NCBI GenBank assembly: GCA_023091665.1
Contig: JALJCQ010000030.1
Span: 1,180,501 to 1,244,500, forward strand
Reading direction: 5' to 3'
From: Pythium myriotylum
Lineage: Eukaryota; Oomycota; Peronosporomycetes; Pythiales; Pythiaceae
DNA: 64,000 bases
Both the position numbers and the translations under genes were made by a program. This document shows, piece by piece, positions 31,901 through 42,846 of this stretch (its first letter is position 1; every line of letters starts with the position of its first letter). A model generated the notes under the pieces. It worked only from the letters and a program-made list of their open reading frames with translations. It did not search any database and was not told the origin of the DNA.

Positions 31901-34378
31901 TCGCGTCGTCGTCCCCAATGACGACGACATTCGACTTCGTCTCATCCACGAGCACCATGATGCGCCCGTCGGAGGTCATTTAGGACGAGAGAAGACATTT
32001 CTCTCGCTTTCGAGGAACTATTACTGGCCTCACCAGTACAAGTGGGTGCGGAAATGGGTCCGCACGTGCGAAGTTTGCCAGCGCGTGAAGCCGTCACCCG
32101 CTCAACAGGCGCCGCTCCGGCCCCTCCAGTCCCACGTGATGTCTGGGACTCCGTCAGCCTCGACTTCGTCTTCGGATTCCCCAAAGACTCTCAAGACCGT
32201 GATGGGATCATGGTCTTTGTGGACCGTCTCTCCAAGATGGTTCATCTTGCGGCTGTGAAGCAAACGATCACAGCAGAAGAGGCTGCCGCTGTGTTTCTCG
32301 ACAGTGTCTTCCGCCTCCACGGCCTTCCGGAGACCATCGTGTCGGATCGAGATCCTCGATTCACCTCCCTCTTCTGGCGATCGCTGTTCAAGCTATTGGA
32401 CACTCGCTTGCAAATGTCGACGGCTGCCCATCCCGAAACAGACGGGCAGACTGAACGCGTTAATCGCGTTCTCGAAGATGTGCTTCGCAGTTACGCCACA
32501 TCATTCCGTGAGTGGAGCGAGTTCTTGCCTCTTGTTGAGTTCGCACTGAATAATTCGGTGCACGTGTCGTCGGGGATGACGCCCTTCTACGTCAACTATG
32601 GCCGTCATCCCCCGGCGACGCTCTTTGCCTCACCGGGTCGCTCTCATTCAGGTGTGGGAGGAGCATCGAGATATTCGACGCTGGAAGTGACAAGTTCTGC
32701 TCGGGCATCTGCACCCAACGATGACGCGTCACGTCCCACCCAATCAAGTCGCGTGGGTCATCAGCACGAGACCCAAGTTCAAGGTCCTAGCCCCGGCCAG
32801 GTCCACGGTGATGTTCAAGGTTTCGAAAACGTTCAATATTTCGACCGTGAGGAAGTTCAAGCAAACCCAGACCGTGCCCCTGCCCCCGAGTTCGAGGGCT
32901 CCACAGAGAACAACCTTGTCGACAACGGATATGCCGACCACCCGGCCGGCATGGACGTCGACGAAGAACCCGTGTCTCCGGCCGCCTCTGGAAACGGAGG
33001 TGAAGACATGGACGTAGACCTCAATGCGATCGAAGCGGTGATAGCAGCGGTCCTAACTGCGCGCGAGAACCCGTCGTCCGAGTTCAACTTCGATGCATTG
33101 CCAGAGCTCTCGACCCTATCGCCGAGAGAAGAGAAGTCGATCAACGACTTCGTCGAAAAGCGACAAGCCATTGTGCGATTTGTGCGAGACTCCGTCGCGG
33201 ACGCAGTCGACCGTCAGAAGGAAAACGCTGATTCGAGCGGCCGCTCGAATCGAACCAAGTTCGATGTGGGAGATCGTGTTCTGCTCTCGACGCAGAACTT
33301 ACCAGAGCGGCTCATCAGTCACTTGGGTTCGAACAAGTTGTTGCCAAGATATATCGGTCCATTTATAGTTACCAACGTTGTCGGTGACGCCTACACGCTA
33401 GAACTTCCCAAGAAGTTGCGCTTGCACCCGACCTTCTACGTTGGGCGCCTGAAGCCGTACCTCACTTCTTCGGATCTCGCTGCCGACCTCCGCGACGAGG
33501 ATCCCCGTCGCCTCCGTCACCAGTCGACGCGTCCGGTGACGCGTTCTTCCGCTGCCTCTTCGGGTCGGGCTGTCCCGGCGCCTCTGTTGATATCCGCTTC
33601 TCCGCTTGCGGCTCGGCGCGTTCGAGCCGATCCTCTAGTTGCTGAAGGCGTTGACGAAGCTCGGCGTTCTGCCGGGCTTGTTCGTGAAGAAGGTCGCGCA
33701 GCTCAGCAGGATCAAACTCGCGACGCCACCCCCGGAACTCCTCACGGAAGGCTTCGTGAGACTGACGCTGAGCTCGAGCGTCCTGCTCGAGCTGATACAC
33801 CCGGATCCCGTGCGACTCTTGCTCCGTCTCAAGTGTCGCGATCTGATCGACCGCGTCGTCTGCCTTCTGCTGAAGATCTGGCACGAGGAAGTTCTGCAGA
33901 CGATCAACTCGACGCTCTAAGTCCGAGTTCTGTGCGCGGTGATCTTGTTGATACCCGTGGGATTGCTCGCGGGGAGGATCGAGACGACGTGGCTCGTTCC
34001 AGTCGAGACCGGCATAGCGCTGGTCCCACCGATCGTGAGGCGGATGCGTCGACTCCGGGGCCGCGTGGTGGCCCCACTGCGCGCTTTGTTCGTGATGGCC
34101 CGCCGCCGCTGATTGATGCCAACGGTGATCTTCGGTGGGTGGTCGACCGTATTGTTGACCACGATGATCGCCCCGATCCTGAAGCCACGGCGCGTATGCG
34201 TCGTGGCGGTACGAAGAAGAAGAGTGCGATCCCCAAGGCTCGCTTCTATCGCGTCCACTGGCTTGGCTTCCCTGATGATCAGGATACGTGGGAGCACGGG
34301 CCGACGCTCGCGCTTGAGATCCCTGGTCTCGTCCGGCAGTACGAGGACCAGCTTGCGGCACGGTCCCAGCAGCTCTAG
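28975..34378 (+). pseudogene. Chromovirus pol: protease-RT-RNase H-integrase-chromodomain
   Basis: Protease: LLDCGATKNFVR at about 29150, with the D-x-GA motif (S or T replaced by C). A TGA interrupts at 30084-30086. RT: FSAIDLMDGFYQI, then catalytic SYFDDIFVHSK (YFDD at 30783-30794). A TGA at 31044-31046 replaces a conserved Trp (LRQ-stop-LGLANY). RNase H: VVCDASDYAIG and IYTDHASLR. Integrase: H...H/C-x2-C zinc region ending at CEVCQ, a frame change near 32130, then Asp in SLDFVFGFP, Asp in SDRDPRF and Glu in TDGQTERVNR. The C-terminal tail (about 34120-34378) is a chromodomain: RWVVDRIVDH, then FYRVHWLGFPDDQDTWEHGP. In this family it steers integration to particular chromatin. From 33462 on it overlaps a long antisense ORF. 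Confidence 0.9.
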
Positions 34379-35116
34379 CCTGAGAGAGAGCGCGCCCGTA
34401 GAGACCGAGCGCACGTCGAAGATCTTCTTCATTCTGATGGCGACGATAGTCGGCATTCCACTCCATCCAAGTCGTGCGCGTGGCCCCGGCCTGCGCGCAA
34501 GCACGACAACCCTCCTCGACGTCGACGTGACACGTTATACGCCGCGCCTCACACAGACGATGCAGCTCCTCGCGCAATCGCCCGAGCGAGTGCTCGCGCT
34601 GGGCGGTCTCCCAGCGCACGACGGTCGACTCGATCTCGCCTGTGTTCCATATACGAGCGAAAGCATTCCACGACTGTTGCAACGCGTCGCGACCACGTTC
34701 ATCGTCTTGCCCCTTGCTTTGCGGTAGCGAACAAACCACTCATGGATCTCGTCGGCCGTGAGACTGCATGGGTTGGCAAAGCGCGAGATGTCGCGATAAG
34801 GGACTGAGTACAGCTCCCGGTCCGCGATTCCACCGAGCTGAGGATCGAAGAGCGCTGCACGTGGCGGCGCTGCGAAGCTTGTGCCTTGATGTGTGTTGAC
34901 CTGTTCCAACACTCGCGCCATCGCCTCATCGCTCAACGTCTCAGGTGCCACGGCCGAAGTCGTCGTGGCTGCCGTTGCTGTCGTCGTGACTTCCGTTGTC
35001 GCCGCCGTCGTTGGCGTCGTTGTGCTCGGCGCCACTGTCGATGCTTGAGTTGTCGTTGTCGTCGGTGCGTCCGCGTTGCCGCGGGCGCCAGCTTGTTGTT
35101 GCGACGGTTGAGCCAT
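33462..35116 (-). pseudogene. Antisense coiled-coil ORF in the chromovirus, one frameshift
   Basis: Read on the minus strand from ATG 35116: a Thr/Ala-rich leader (start MAQPSQQQAG), then a folded-looking segment with LTADEIHEWFVRYRKARGK. A frame change lies near 34705. The second frame (to 33462) continues with DALQQSWNAFARIW, TWMEWNADYRRHQ, a His/Gln/Asp-rich middle, and a clear coiled coil (SDLERRVDRLQNF, then LLHEQARQNAELRQRLQQLE). It would make about 550 residues. The part above 34378 lies behind the pol stop. The part below overlaps the pol tail, where the sense protein is low-complexity. I know no named family for it. Confidence 0.5.
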
Positions 35117-35307
35117 CGCGCCTTGACGTCTGGGTGTCTTGGTGCCGTCCGAAGAAGATTGAAGACTGCGCTGGCTTCCGCCAGCGCTCTCGCCTAACTG
35201 CCTGATCCCGGGTGCGCCGGGATCGCCCGTTGAAGAAAGCGCGCCCACCCGCTCGTGCGCGCTCCGTGTCCTCGTCCCTTGGGTTGACTTCCCGTTGGTC
35301 AGTTCTT

Positions 35308-35321
35308 GAAGAGGGGGATGA
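35308..35321 (+). promoter_or_regulatory. Polypurine tract
   Basis: GAAGAGGGGGATGA directly before the 3' LTR, the usual plus-strand primer site, with one T. Confidence 0.75.
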
Positions 35322-35633
35322 TGTAATGGGCCCACAGCCCATTACAAGAGAGTAGGTTCTATAAGAGAGAGTTGTCCCTCCCGTGTCTCTGATTGGTCAG
35401 AGGCGCGTGTGTTCTTGTTGCATTTCCATTGGTGGAAATTCTCTGAGATTTCATCCTATCAGAGGACGACACCGCATACGTAGGTTTTATTAGGGACACC
35501 AGAGTAGGTTTAATGAGGTCCAGAGATGTCTGGACCTCTCAATGCAGAGTCCAATTTACCGTCAAGTCAAGAGCCCAATCTGAGCGTCGGGACAGGGGTC
35601 TCGACGCTGTGTAACGGATCTGCGCCCGTTACA
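35322..35633 (+). repeat. 3' LTR of the chromovirus
   Basis: 312 bp, offset by exactly 7729 bp from the 5' LTR; no difference seen over the full length. Followed by the second GGATC. Confidence 0.95.
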
Positions 35634-35638
35634 GGATC

Positions 35639-35868
35639 ACATGCGGCTGCTGGTGGACTGCTACCGCGGGCGCTGCGTCATTGCCTCAATGGCCACACTG
35701 GTGGCGGAGCCAGGCTTCCATTCTAACGCCTTCGCGGTGGTGCCGAAGAAGGGTTTACCATTGCGACTCGATGGTCGAGCCGTCCATGGTCTTTCGTGCC
35801 CGCCGGGTTCTCCGATCAACGATCTCACTGATCCCTCGTTTTGGTTCAGTCGTGTACTCAATTATTAA
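35639..35868 (+). pseudogene. Older RT ORF, right part, interrupted by the chromovirus
   Basis: Directly behind the second GGATC the frame reads HMRLLVDCYRGRCVIASMA, then NAFAVVPKKGLPLRLDGRAV and SPINDLTDPSFWF. This is the fingers/palm entry of an RT of the same general style as the DIRS-like remnant at 23114-25470. It is in frame with the left part before 27588. It stops at TAA about 35868. The rest of the element is missing. Confidence 0.65.
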
Positions 35869-36021
35869 CAGTTACGTACTGAATTATAGTCGCATGCGGT
35901 TAGATTGCGCCGAACATGAAAGCTTTCCTGGTTTCTTTCCGATCGGTTCCTAACCGCCACGCCGGTTTCCAGCCATCCGTGCCCGCGCCATTCCCCGCCA
36001 CCTCCTGCTGCTGGCTGCGCC

Positions 36022-38002
36022 ATGGCGACGACGACGACGACGGCGCCCTCGGGCGACATGGTGCTGCTGGTGACGCTGCCGGCGGACGACCAGGCCATGA
36101 TCGTGCAGACGCAGCGCGCGCAGACCATCGCGCAGCTCGAGGCCTTCGTGGTGGCCGAGCACGCGCGCGTCTTCCCGCACAAGGCGCCGTTGCCGCGCGA
36201 CGTGCGCGTGCAAAAGTGCGTCATGCTCGCCCGCCGCAAGCGCGCGCTCGACCAGGACAAGCCGGAGCAATCGTTCGTCGAGCTCTCCAAGACCGTGCAG
36301 GTCGGCAACGTCTTCACGGACATGGAGCAGATCTTCGTCGTGGTCAACGCGCCCGCGCTGCCGGCGCCCGGCGAGGGCAAGAAGAAGAAAAAGGCCAAGA
36401 AAGAAGCGCTCGCGCTCGCGCAGGCGACCGTCAAGAGCGACGCGCCCAGCGAGTCGGTCGACGTCGCGACGCCCGCCAAGCGAGCGCCCAAGCCGAGCAA
36501 GGATACCGCGACGGTTGACGCGCCCAAGGTCGAGAAGACCGAGGCGTCGGAGCCGCCGGCGAAGAAGGCCAAGGCGACACCCGCAGCGAAGAAGGAAGCC
36601 GCTCCAGAAGCTGCTGAGAAGCCCAAGGAGGCGACTGCAGAAGCCCCCGCCAAGGGCCGCAAGAAGAAGCAAGCGGCCGCAGACGCGGAGCCTGCAGCCC
36701 CGGCCGCGAAGCGAGCCAAGACGACCAAGCCTGTGGAGGAGAAGAAAGACGCCGCCGTGGTCGCGAAGCCTCCGATTAAGAAGCTCACGTACAAGGAGAC
36801 GTTGGCGGCTGCGAAAGAACGCATTGAGGCCGAGAAACGCGCCAAGTTGGCAGAGGAGAAGGCCGCGTCGGATAGCCAACAGTCCATCGATGAGGCTGAG
36901 AAGGAGAGTGACGAGTCCGAGGAGGTCCAGGCTGTTGCAGTGAAGACCAAGAAGGCAAGCAAGAACGCTGATGGCGGGAAGGAGTCGAAGACAAAGAAGG
37001 ACGCGGCTCCGGCTGAGGCAGTTAAGCCGAAGAAGACCAAGGGCCCGGAAGCTAGCCCAAAGGTGAGCGCAACGAAGGCTGCCAAGGACGCCATCAAGGC
37101 GGCCTCTGATGCAATCAAGGACGACAATGCCAAGAAGTCGTCGGCACCCCCAAAGCGCTCATTTCAAGAAATTCTGGCCGAGACCCGCGCTCGACTTGCC
37201 GCGGACAAGAAGGCACAAGCCGAAAACGACGACGATGATGACGAGGATGATGACTCCACGGACAACAATGCTGCACCCGTAGAGAAGAAGCCAGCACCAG
37301 TGCCCAAGAAGGCACCAGCACCGGTGGAAGCAAATGATAGCACTACCTCAAGCGATTCTGATTTCGAGGACTCGGTGCCAAGTTTGAAGCCTGTACCCAA
37401 GCCAACGGCGGCGAACGCGTCCAGTGATGACTCCACCGATGACGAAGGACTGGACTATTCGCAGAGCCTGCTTGCCGATTTGACCAAGGATGGTGGGTTT
37501 TGACTATTTTTCAATGTTGATGTCGATATAGCTGATCCGATACTGATTCACAGACAAACCGGCAAAGAAGAAGACCACCCCACAGTCTCTTCCGGCGTCA
37601 CAGTCGTCGACAGCCTCCACAGAGCCAGAGAAACGTCCCCGTGGCCGTCCACCGCGTAAGACGAAGGTGGTTCTCCCAACAGACGATGCGGATATCGCTC
37701 CTGAAAGCTCCCAAGAGTCTCAAGATGCATCCTCGCAAAAGAGTACGTGCAACGTGACATTCTCTATTTATGTGGCCCAACGAATATGCTGACTCTCTTC
37801 TCACTCAGCCTCAGAGTCGAAGAGCGTGCTCGTATCGTCGCTCTCAAAGAACCGCTTCTCCCTGGACAACATCCCGGTCGCGAAGCTGAAAAAGACGTCC
37901 AAGAACCCGTTCGCCTCGTCAGCTGGCGAGAAAGCCCCAGAGGTTCCGAAGCGTCCTCGTGGGCGTCCACGCAAGGTCCAGCCGGCGGAGACCGCGAGTT
38001 AG
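36022..38002 (+). CDS. AT-hook nuclear protein, Lys/Ala/Glu-rich
   Basis: Three exons: 36022-37492, 37554-37742 and 37809-38002 (617 aa), joined by introns with GTGGGT...CAG and GTACGT...CAG; the reading frame closes exactly. Residues 1-115 look folded (VLLVTLPADDQAMIVQT...VEQIF-type beta/alpha pattern) but I recognise no domain. Residues 115-400 are a long basic/acidic Lys-Ala-Glu region. The C-terminal part carries two AT hooks, KRPRGRPPRK (exon 2) and KRPRGRPRK (exon 3), which bind the minor groove of AT-rich DNA. An acidic Ser/Asp segment precedes exon 2. I infer a chromatin-associated protein. The gene starts about 150 bp behind transposon remnants and converges with the PI4K gene 58 bp away. 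Confidence 0.85.
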
Positions 38003-38060
38003 CTTGTAAATAGTTTTTTGTGCATGTACCTTCCTTCCTCGCTGCGTTTCGCATCTCACT

Positions 38061-41000
38061 TTACGGAATGATGCCGTTGGAGAGCTTCTGGAAGACGTCA
38101 TATTGTCGGGTGCGGTAACTGTTGTGGCTGCGCCGTACGAGGCGAAGCACATGCTTGATCACTTGGTTCTGGTTGAAGTGGAGCTTAAAGAGGGACTTGG
38201 TTGCGTTCAGCACGTCGCGTGGGTTCTGGGAAAGGAAGCACGGGCACGACGACTCTTGAGCCATGATCGCGATCATGAGCAGGACGGTGTCGGCGTGTTG
38301 CTGTTTGGACACAGAACGTTAGGCGACGACAACAACCATGCTTGCGAACAAAGATAAATGACCTACCTGAAGAGCCAAGAAACCTTGGATGAGCAAGATG
38401 ACGTACGCCTTGAAGTACTCGGACTGAGTGCCACCCATTGCCTCCACCATCTCTGCCGTTAGTTTGAACGGCGCAGTCTCCAAGCTGAAGCGCCCACCAG
38501 GCGCAATGCCTAAGATGAAACCGAAGTCGATGTGGACAACGTGACCTTCGCTATCAATCATGATGTTGCCATTGTGACGATCCTTGATTTGAAGGAAGTA
38601 GCACGCGAGTGAGTACGCGGCCATGCTTCGAACATAGTTGGCCATGGCGGCTTTGTAAGGCTCCGAGTCGGGCTCGCCGTACGTGCGCACAAAGTGGTTG
38701 GCGAGCGTCGTGTAGCCTGGGCGTTTCTTTAGGGCGTCAAGCGATGTAGCATTCTTGACGTACTCGATCATTCCCGTCGACGCTGACGTAGCGATGATGC
38801 GATACGGAAGCAGTCGCAACGGGAGCTCAGCAGCCTGGAAAATATCCTGCAGTTGGCGAATGAGCTGGAGGCAAAGCACTTCTTGCCGCAAGTCATCGTT
38901 TGACTTCACGATAAACGCAACACAATCCCAGTCAGTGCACTGCGTGCGCTGCAAGTAGTGGGACGACTTTCGCAGGCGTGCTTTCTTTTCTTCGAAGCTC
39001 TCACCAAATGCGGATTCGACCGCAGTGTGGCGCTTCTTCTTTTTCTCGACCACATATTCTGCGACAGCCTCTAGCTGCTCCTTCAGGACGCGCAGATTTT
39101 GCTGCAGTTGGACGTTCCCCTCCACTTCAGGATCGGAGAGGATGTGGGTTTCCAACGCGGACTCGATCGAGTGGAATGCAGATAGTGCGACGTCTGGCTG
39201 GATCTTCTCGAAAGCCGAGCTGACATGCTGTGAGACAACTGATCGTCGCTCATCACCGGCACCCATCGCGCTGCTCTCACGGTTGGTAGATGGCCTACTT
39301 GTGTCGACACCGACGCGTGGAGACAAAGATGAAGTCGCAAATGAGGCACCAACTGCGTCGACGATGTCAGTGTTGTCGATGTCTTGTCTTCGCCGGGGAC
39401 TGATTATTCGAGATGTGGACACGAACCCACTCGAAGGCATCAACGAAGTCGCACGGCCGAGTGCCTTCCGTGCAGTTGGCGTTGTAAGGGGCGTTTGGTT
39501 TGGGGAGACAACAGGCTTCGAGATTGGGGCCGCTGGAGAGGAGCTTGAACGCTTTGGTCGTGGAGTCGATGAAGCCGAAGAAGGCGACTTCGCAGGAGGA
39601 ACGCCATTCTCCTTTGGCGGCTTCAACGTGGACGCATCCGGACGAAGACGATACTGTGTTCTCTCTGTCGAGTCAAAGTCGTAGGGATTCTCCACCTCGT
39701 CGTCGACAGCCTCGAGCACACCACATCTCAGCAGCTCGTCACCAAGCCACTTCGCGTGGTTATCGTCTGCGACGATCTCATTCTGTCGCATCCAGTCGAG
39801 AACATCTTGGCCTGTAAATAATCCGATGCTGTTCGGCTTCAGAGCCATGACACTGATCTCCAAGTTCTGGGCCATGGACAAGAATTGGTCAGGAGTAAAA
39901 GTCTCGAACTCGTTCCGCAAAGACGATGTTGACTTCGACTCGAAGTCCTTGTCTTGGCCTTCGCTAGCAGCTCGCTTACGGCGCGATGAGAACGTATCGT
40001 AGGCCGATATGAGAGTGTCAAACGATTTCGTTGTCATCGTCATGAGCGACCCAGATCGGCGGCGTGAATGGGAATTTTCTCGCGACAGAGCGGGAGGAGG
40101 GAGAATGTTCGGCGGATTTGACGTGACACGGTCTCGGCTTTCAAATTCGTCCTCGTCTTCGTCGTTTCCGCGTTCATCACCCTCCTCCAGCACTGAAAAG
40201 TTACTGTTGGACATGTTTGAGCTATCGAGACGCTCAGCTTTCTTGAAAGCTTCGGAGATGCGGTCGTCACCCTCCACAGACTCGAGTGCATTTGGCGGAA
40301 TTGCTTGTGCGATGGCGCTGCTCGTTGCGAGCTCGATCGCATTTTTTGAGCGTTTCGTGCCTAATGCAGGATCCACGCTACCATCGTCGAAGATAACATT
40401 GCCCCCGCGATTTGAAGCGATCGGACTACCGAACGGATCCATTTCATCGTACTCCTGAACATCCTCCCCATCTTCAAAAATTATGGATGGGGCCTGAGCA
40501 CGCTGGAGCCACGAATTGTGCTCACTGAACGAGCTCATCTTCTCGACCTCGAAGAACACGAGAGTTGGCGCACGCGCGCGCGTGGTAAACACTGTTCCTT
40601 CGTCCCTTGCGATCGTGATGAATCGCTGCAGCGCGTCTTCGCACGATCCCAAGGGGCAGAAGGCGTTCTCGGGCATCGTGATTGCTGCGAGCTCTTCCTT
40701 AAGCGCCGGTTTGCGCTGGTTGGGAGGAATCTTGCGCAGGCGCTCAGTCATATCGCAGAGTTCGCGGACGAACTGGATCTGCGTCTTGAAGACTTCACGA
40801 TTCTCGGCGATTACTTCAGCCGAGGGAGTCGTTGGAATGACGGAATCCATCTGTAAGAATTCCACAGGTAGAGCCAACGTGCTCACCGCTTCGCAGATTG
40901 GGCCAAACTCAATGGATGGACGTGTGGACTTGGATTCGAGCAGTGCCTGCAAGCGACGAAAGAGGCAACGAATCATTGAAGTCTGAAGTTCGGATGCCGG

Positions 41001-42371
41001 GATGTCGTCGTCAGGCTCGAACTGCCAGTCGTTACGGAGGACCTGCATCTCCAGGTTGATGAGCAGCAGCTTGCACATACTCATCTTTCGGTACAGGTAT
41101 TCGGGGATGTATAGCTCCGACTGCCCGAAGCCCAGTCCGCAACTGTCGTCGACAGCAGCACGAGCAAGCCAGTATAGCGAAGTCGCGAAGCGTACGTGGA
41201 GCTGCGCTGCGTAGCTGACAACGCGGAAAAGCATGGCCGACTTCATGTTGTTAGCTGTCCAGTCCATTGTGAGCCACATGTGGAAGATTTGCGGCAGGAA
41301 AAACTCGAAGTCGGTGAGATTGGACGACGAAAGCTCGAGCAACTTGTTGACCGCATGCATGTAGGCCTCATCTGGTCCGTGGCGGTGGAGATGCAGCACT
41401 TGGATCACGTCCGATACACCGAAGAGACTATCGCTCAGAAGCGTGAGCATCGCGTCCACTTCGTCCAGCTCAGCAGGAGAGAGCACGCGCTGTTTGACAG
41501 GCTCGACCTGGGCGAAGCTCAAGCGCTGGACGATCATGCTTAGATATATCAGGAAACGCTGTACGCGGTAGCAGCTCGTACACAACCGCACGGCTTCGTT
41601 AATTTGGTGGTGCCGGAGCAGCGCGGAGCGGTAGCTGTGGTCAGAGCACACTGAGCCACCACAGTTGCGGCAGTGGTGCTGGCGCTTGCTCGTGCTGTCG
41701 AAGCGCGCGCCGCAGGTCGGATGTGTGCAGTTGGGCAGTCCCTTGAACTTGGGCGCTTGGCCCGCGTGCTTCTTATCGGCAAACGCGAGTCCACCGGGCG
41801 TGAGTTGCAGCACTTGCGGGTCGTCCGTCGCCTGCCAGCACTTGACAGCCTCGGCAGCGCCACGGATGGCCGTGTCGATGTACTCGATCCAGAGCTTCTT
41901 GTCGTCCTCGCTGTCGGCGTCCGCGTTGAAGACGACGCCGTTCGTGAAGTAGAGCTTGAACGAGTTGCGGTACGTGTGCAGCAGTCCGCGGCCGTCCCAA
42001 GGCTCGACGCGCTCGATCTCGCCGCCGAAGACGGCGTTGATCATCACGTTCGCGGTCTCGCGCGACGAGAAGCGGTAGAAGTTGACGCCCACGAAGCGCA
42101 CAAAGTAGCGCTTCATGCGGTGGTAGGTGACGCCTTCGTCGCGCATGGAGAGGAAGCCCTTGATGCCGAAGCCGTCCTCTTGGACGCCGTACGACGCCGT
42201 GCCATCGTTGGGCGGACCGGACGTGGTCGGCGGCGTGGGCGACGAAGCCGGGAGCTCCGGCCCTCCTGAGGAGGTCGACGGCGGCGGCGCGTCCTCGTCC
42301 TCGGTGTCGAGCGCGAGGTCGATGTCCTGCTCGGCCGTGGGCCGCTCATGGGCGTCGTCGTCAGCGTGCAT
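38061..42371 (-). CDS. Phosphatidylinositol 4-kinase (type III beta-like) with PH, FYVE and DEP domains
   Basis: Two exons: 42371-38367 and 38300-38061, intron 38301-38366 (GTAGGT...CAG); 1414 aa. Start chosen at the first ATG. PH domain about 68-172 (GIKGFLSMRDEGVTYHRMKR). FYVE-type zinc finger about 215-272 (KRQHHCRNCGGSVCS, final C-x2-C), which binds PI3P in this family. A PIK helical region follows at about 290-440. DEP domain about 825-915. The lipid-kinase domain fills about 1127-1414, with catalytic loop DRHNGNIM and HIDFGF. The order of motifs and the GGTQSEYF-x-AY tail fit PI4K III beta, which makes PI4P on Golgi and endosomal membranes. This domain fusion is unusual outside oomycetes. 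It shares a 475-bp upstream region with the divergent PX-protein gene. Confidence 0.9.
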
Positions 42372-42846
42372 GGCGCAGTGCGGCGCGCTCACTCCCGCGC
42401 GAGGCGACGGCCGTCGGGACGTCGTGGTCGTCTGTCACGTGCGACTTGACGCGACCTGAACTTGTTTCCTGGTCTCTTTTTTTTATTCTCATGTGGTACC
42501 ACACGATTCCAGGATAGTGTGGACCACATGGACAAATCCCTCTCCAACCGCATGTCGCGCCCCAGGCGTATGCGATGTGGCAGGGAAAGAGCCCGTCTGG
42601 CGGAGGAGATGGGCCGGCCCCCTCTGCTTTTTTTTACGGGACATCTCCATGAACATGGAAGCGAGTCGCCCTCGTTCTCTCTGTCACTCACGAGAGCCGC
42701 CGGTCCGTCCGTCTGAAGGCAGCTGGGGGAGGTTATCCGCAGCGTCCAGTGGCTCTTCTGGTATCGGCGAATTATCGAACGAATCGCCTTCCACCCGGAG
42801 TAACTGATCGAGAGAACGCGAGCGAGTGAAGAGAGCGAAGAGAGAG
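42372..42846. promoter_or_regulatory. Bidirectional promoter region between PI4K and PX-protein genes
   Basis: 475 bp between the two start codons. It contains an imperfect inverted repeat at 42490-42530: CATGTGGTACCACAC, 12 nt, GTGTGGACCACATG. The left arm contains the perfect 12-bp palindrome TGTGGTACCACA. A T-run precedes it at 42478-42485. No TATA box is evident. Confidence 0.5.

Larger units (their letters stand above)
27593..35633 (+). mobile_element. Full-length Ty3/gypsy chromovirus
   Basis: 8041 bp bounded by two 312-bp LTRs in which I see no difference, and by GGATC target-site duplications (27588-27592, 35634-35638). Inside are a primer-binding site, gag with CCHC knuckle, protease, RT, RNase H, integrase and a C-terminal chromodomain, then about 930 bp with an antisense ORF and a polypurine tract. 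The LTR identity points to a very recent insertion. Gag has two frame changes; pol has two in-frame TGA codons and one frame change. This copy therefore could not move by itself unless these are sequencing errors. Confidence 0.95.

Noticed and set aside
35865..37133. 422-codon minus-strand ORF opposite the AT-hook gene
   Set aside because: Ala/Ser/Phe-rich mirror of a Lys/Ala/Glu-rich coding region; no motif.
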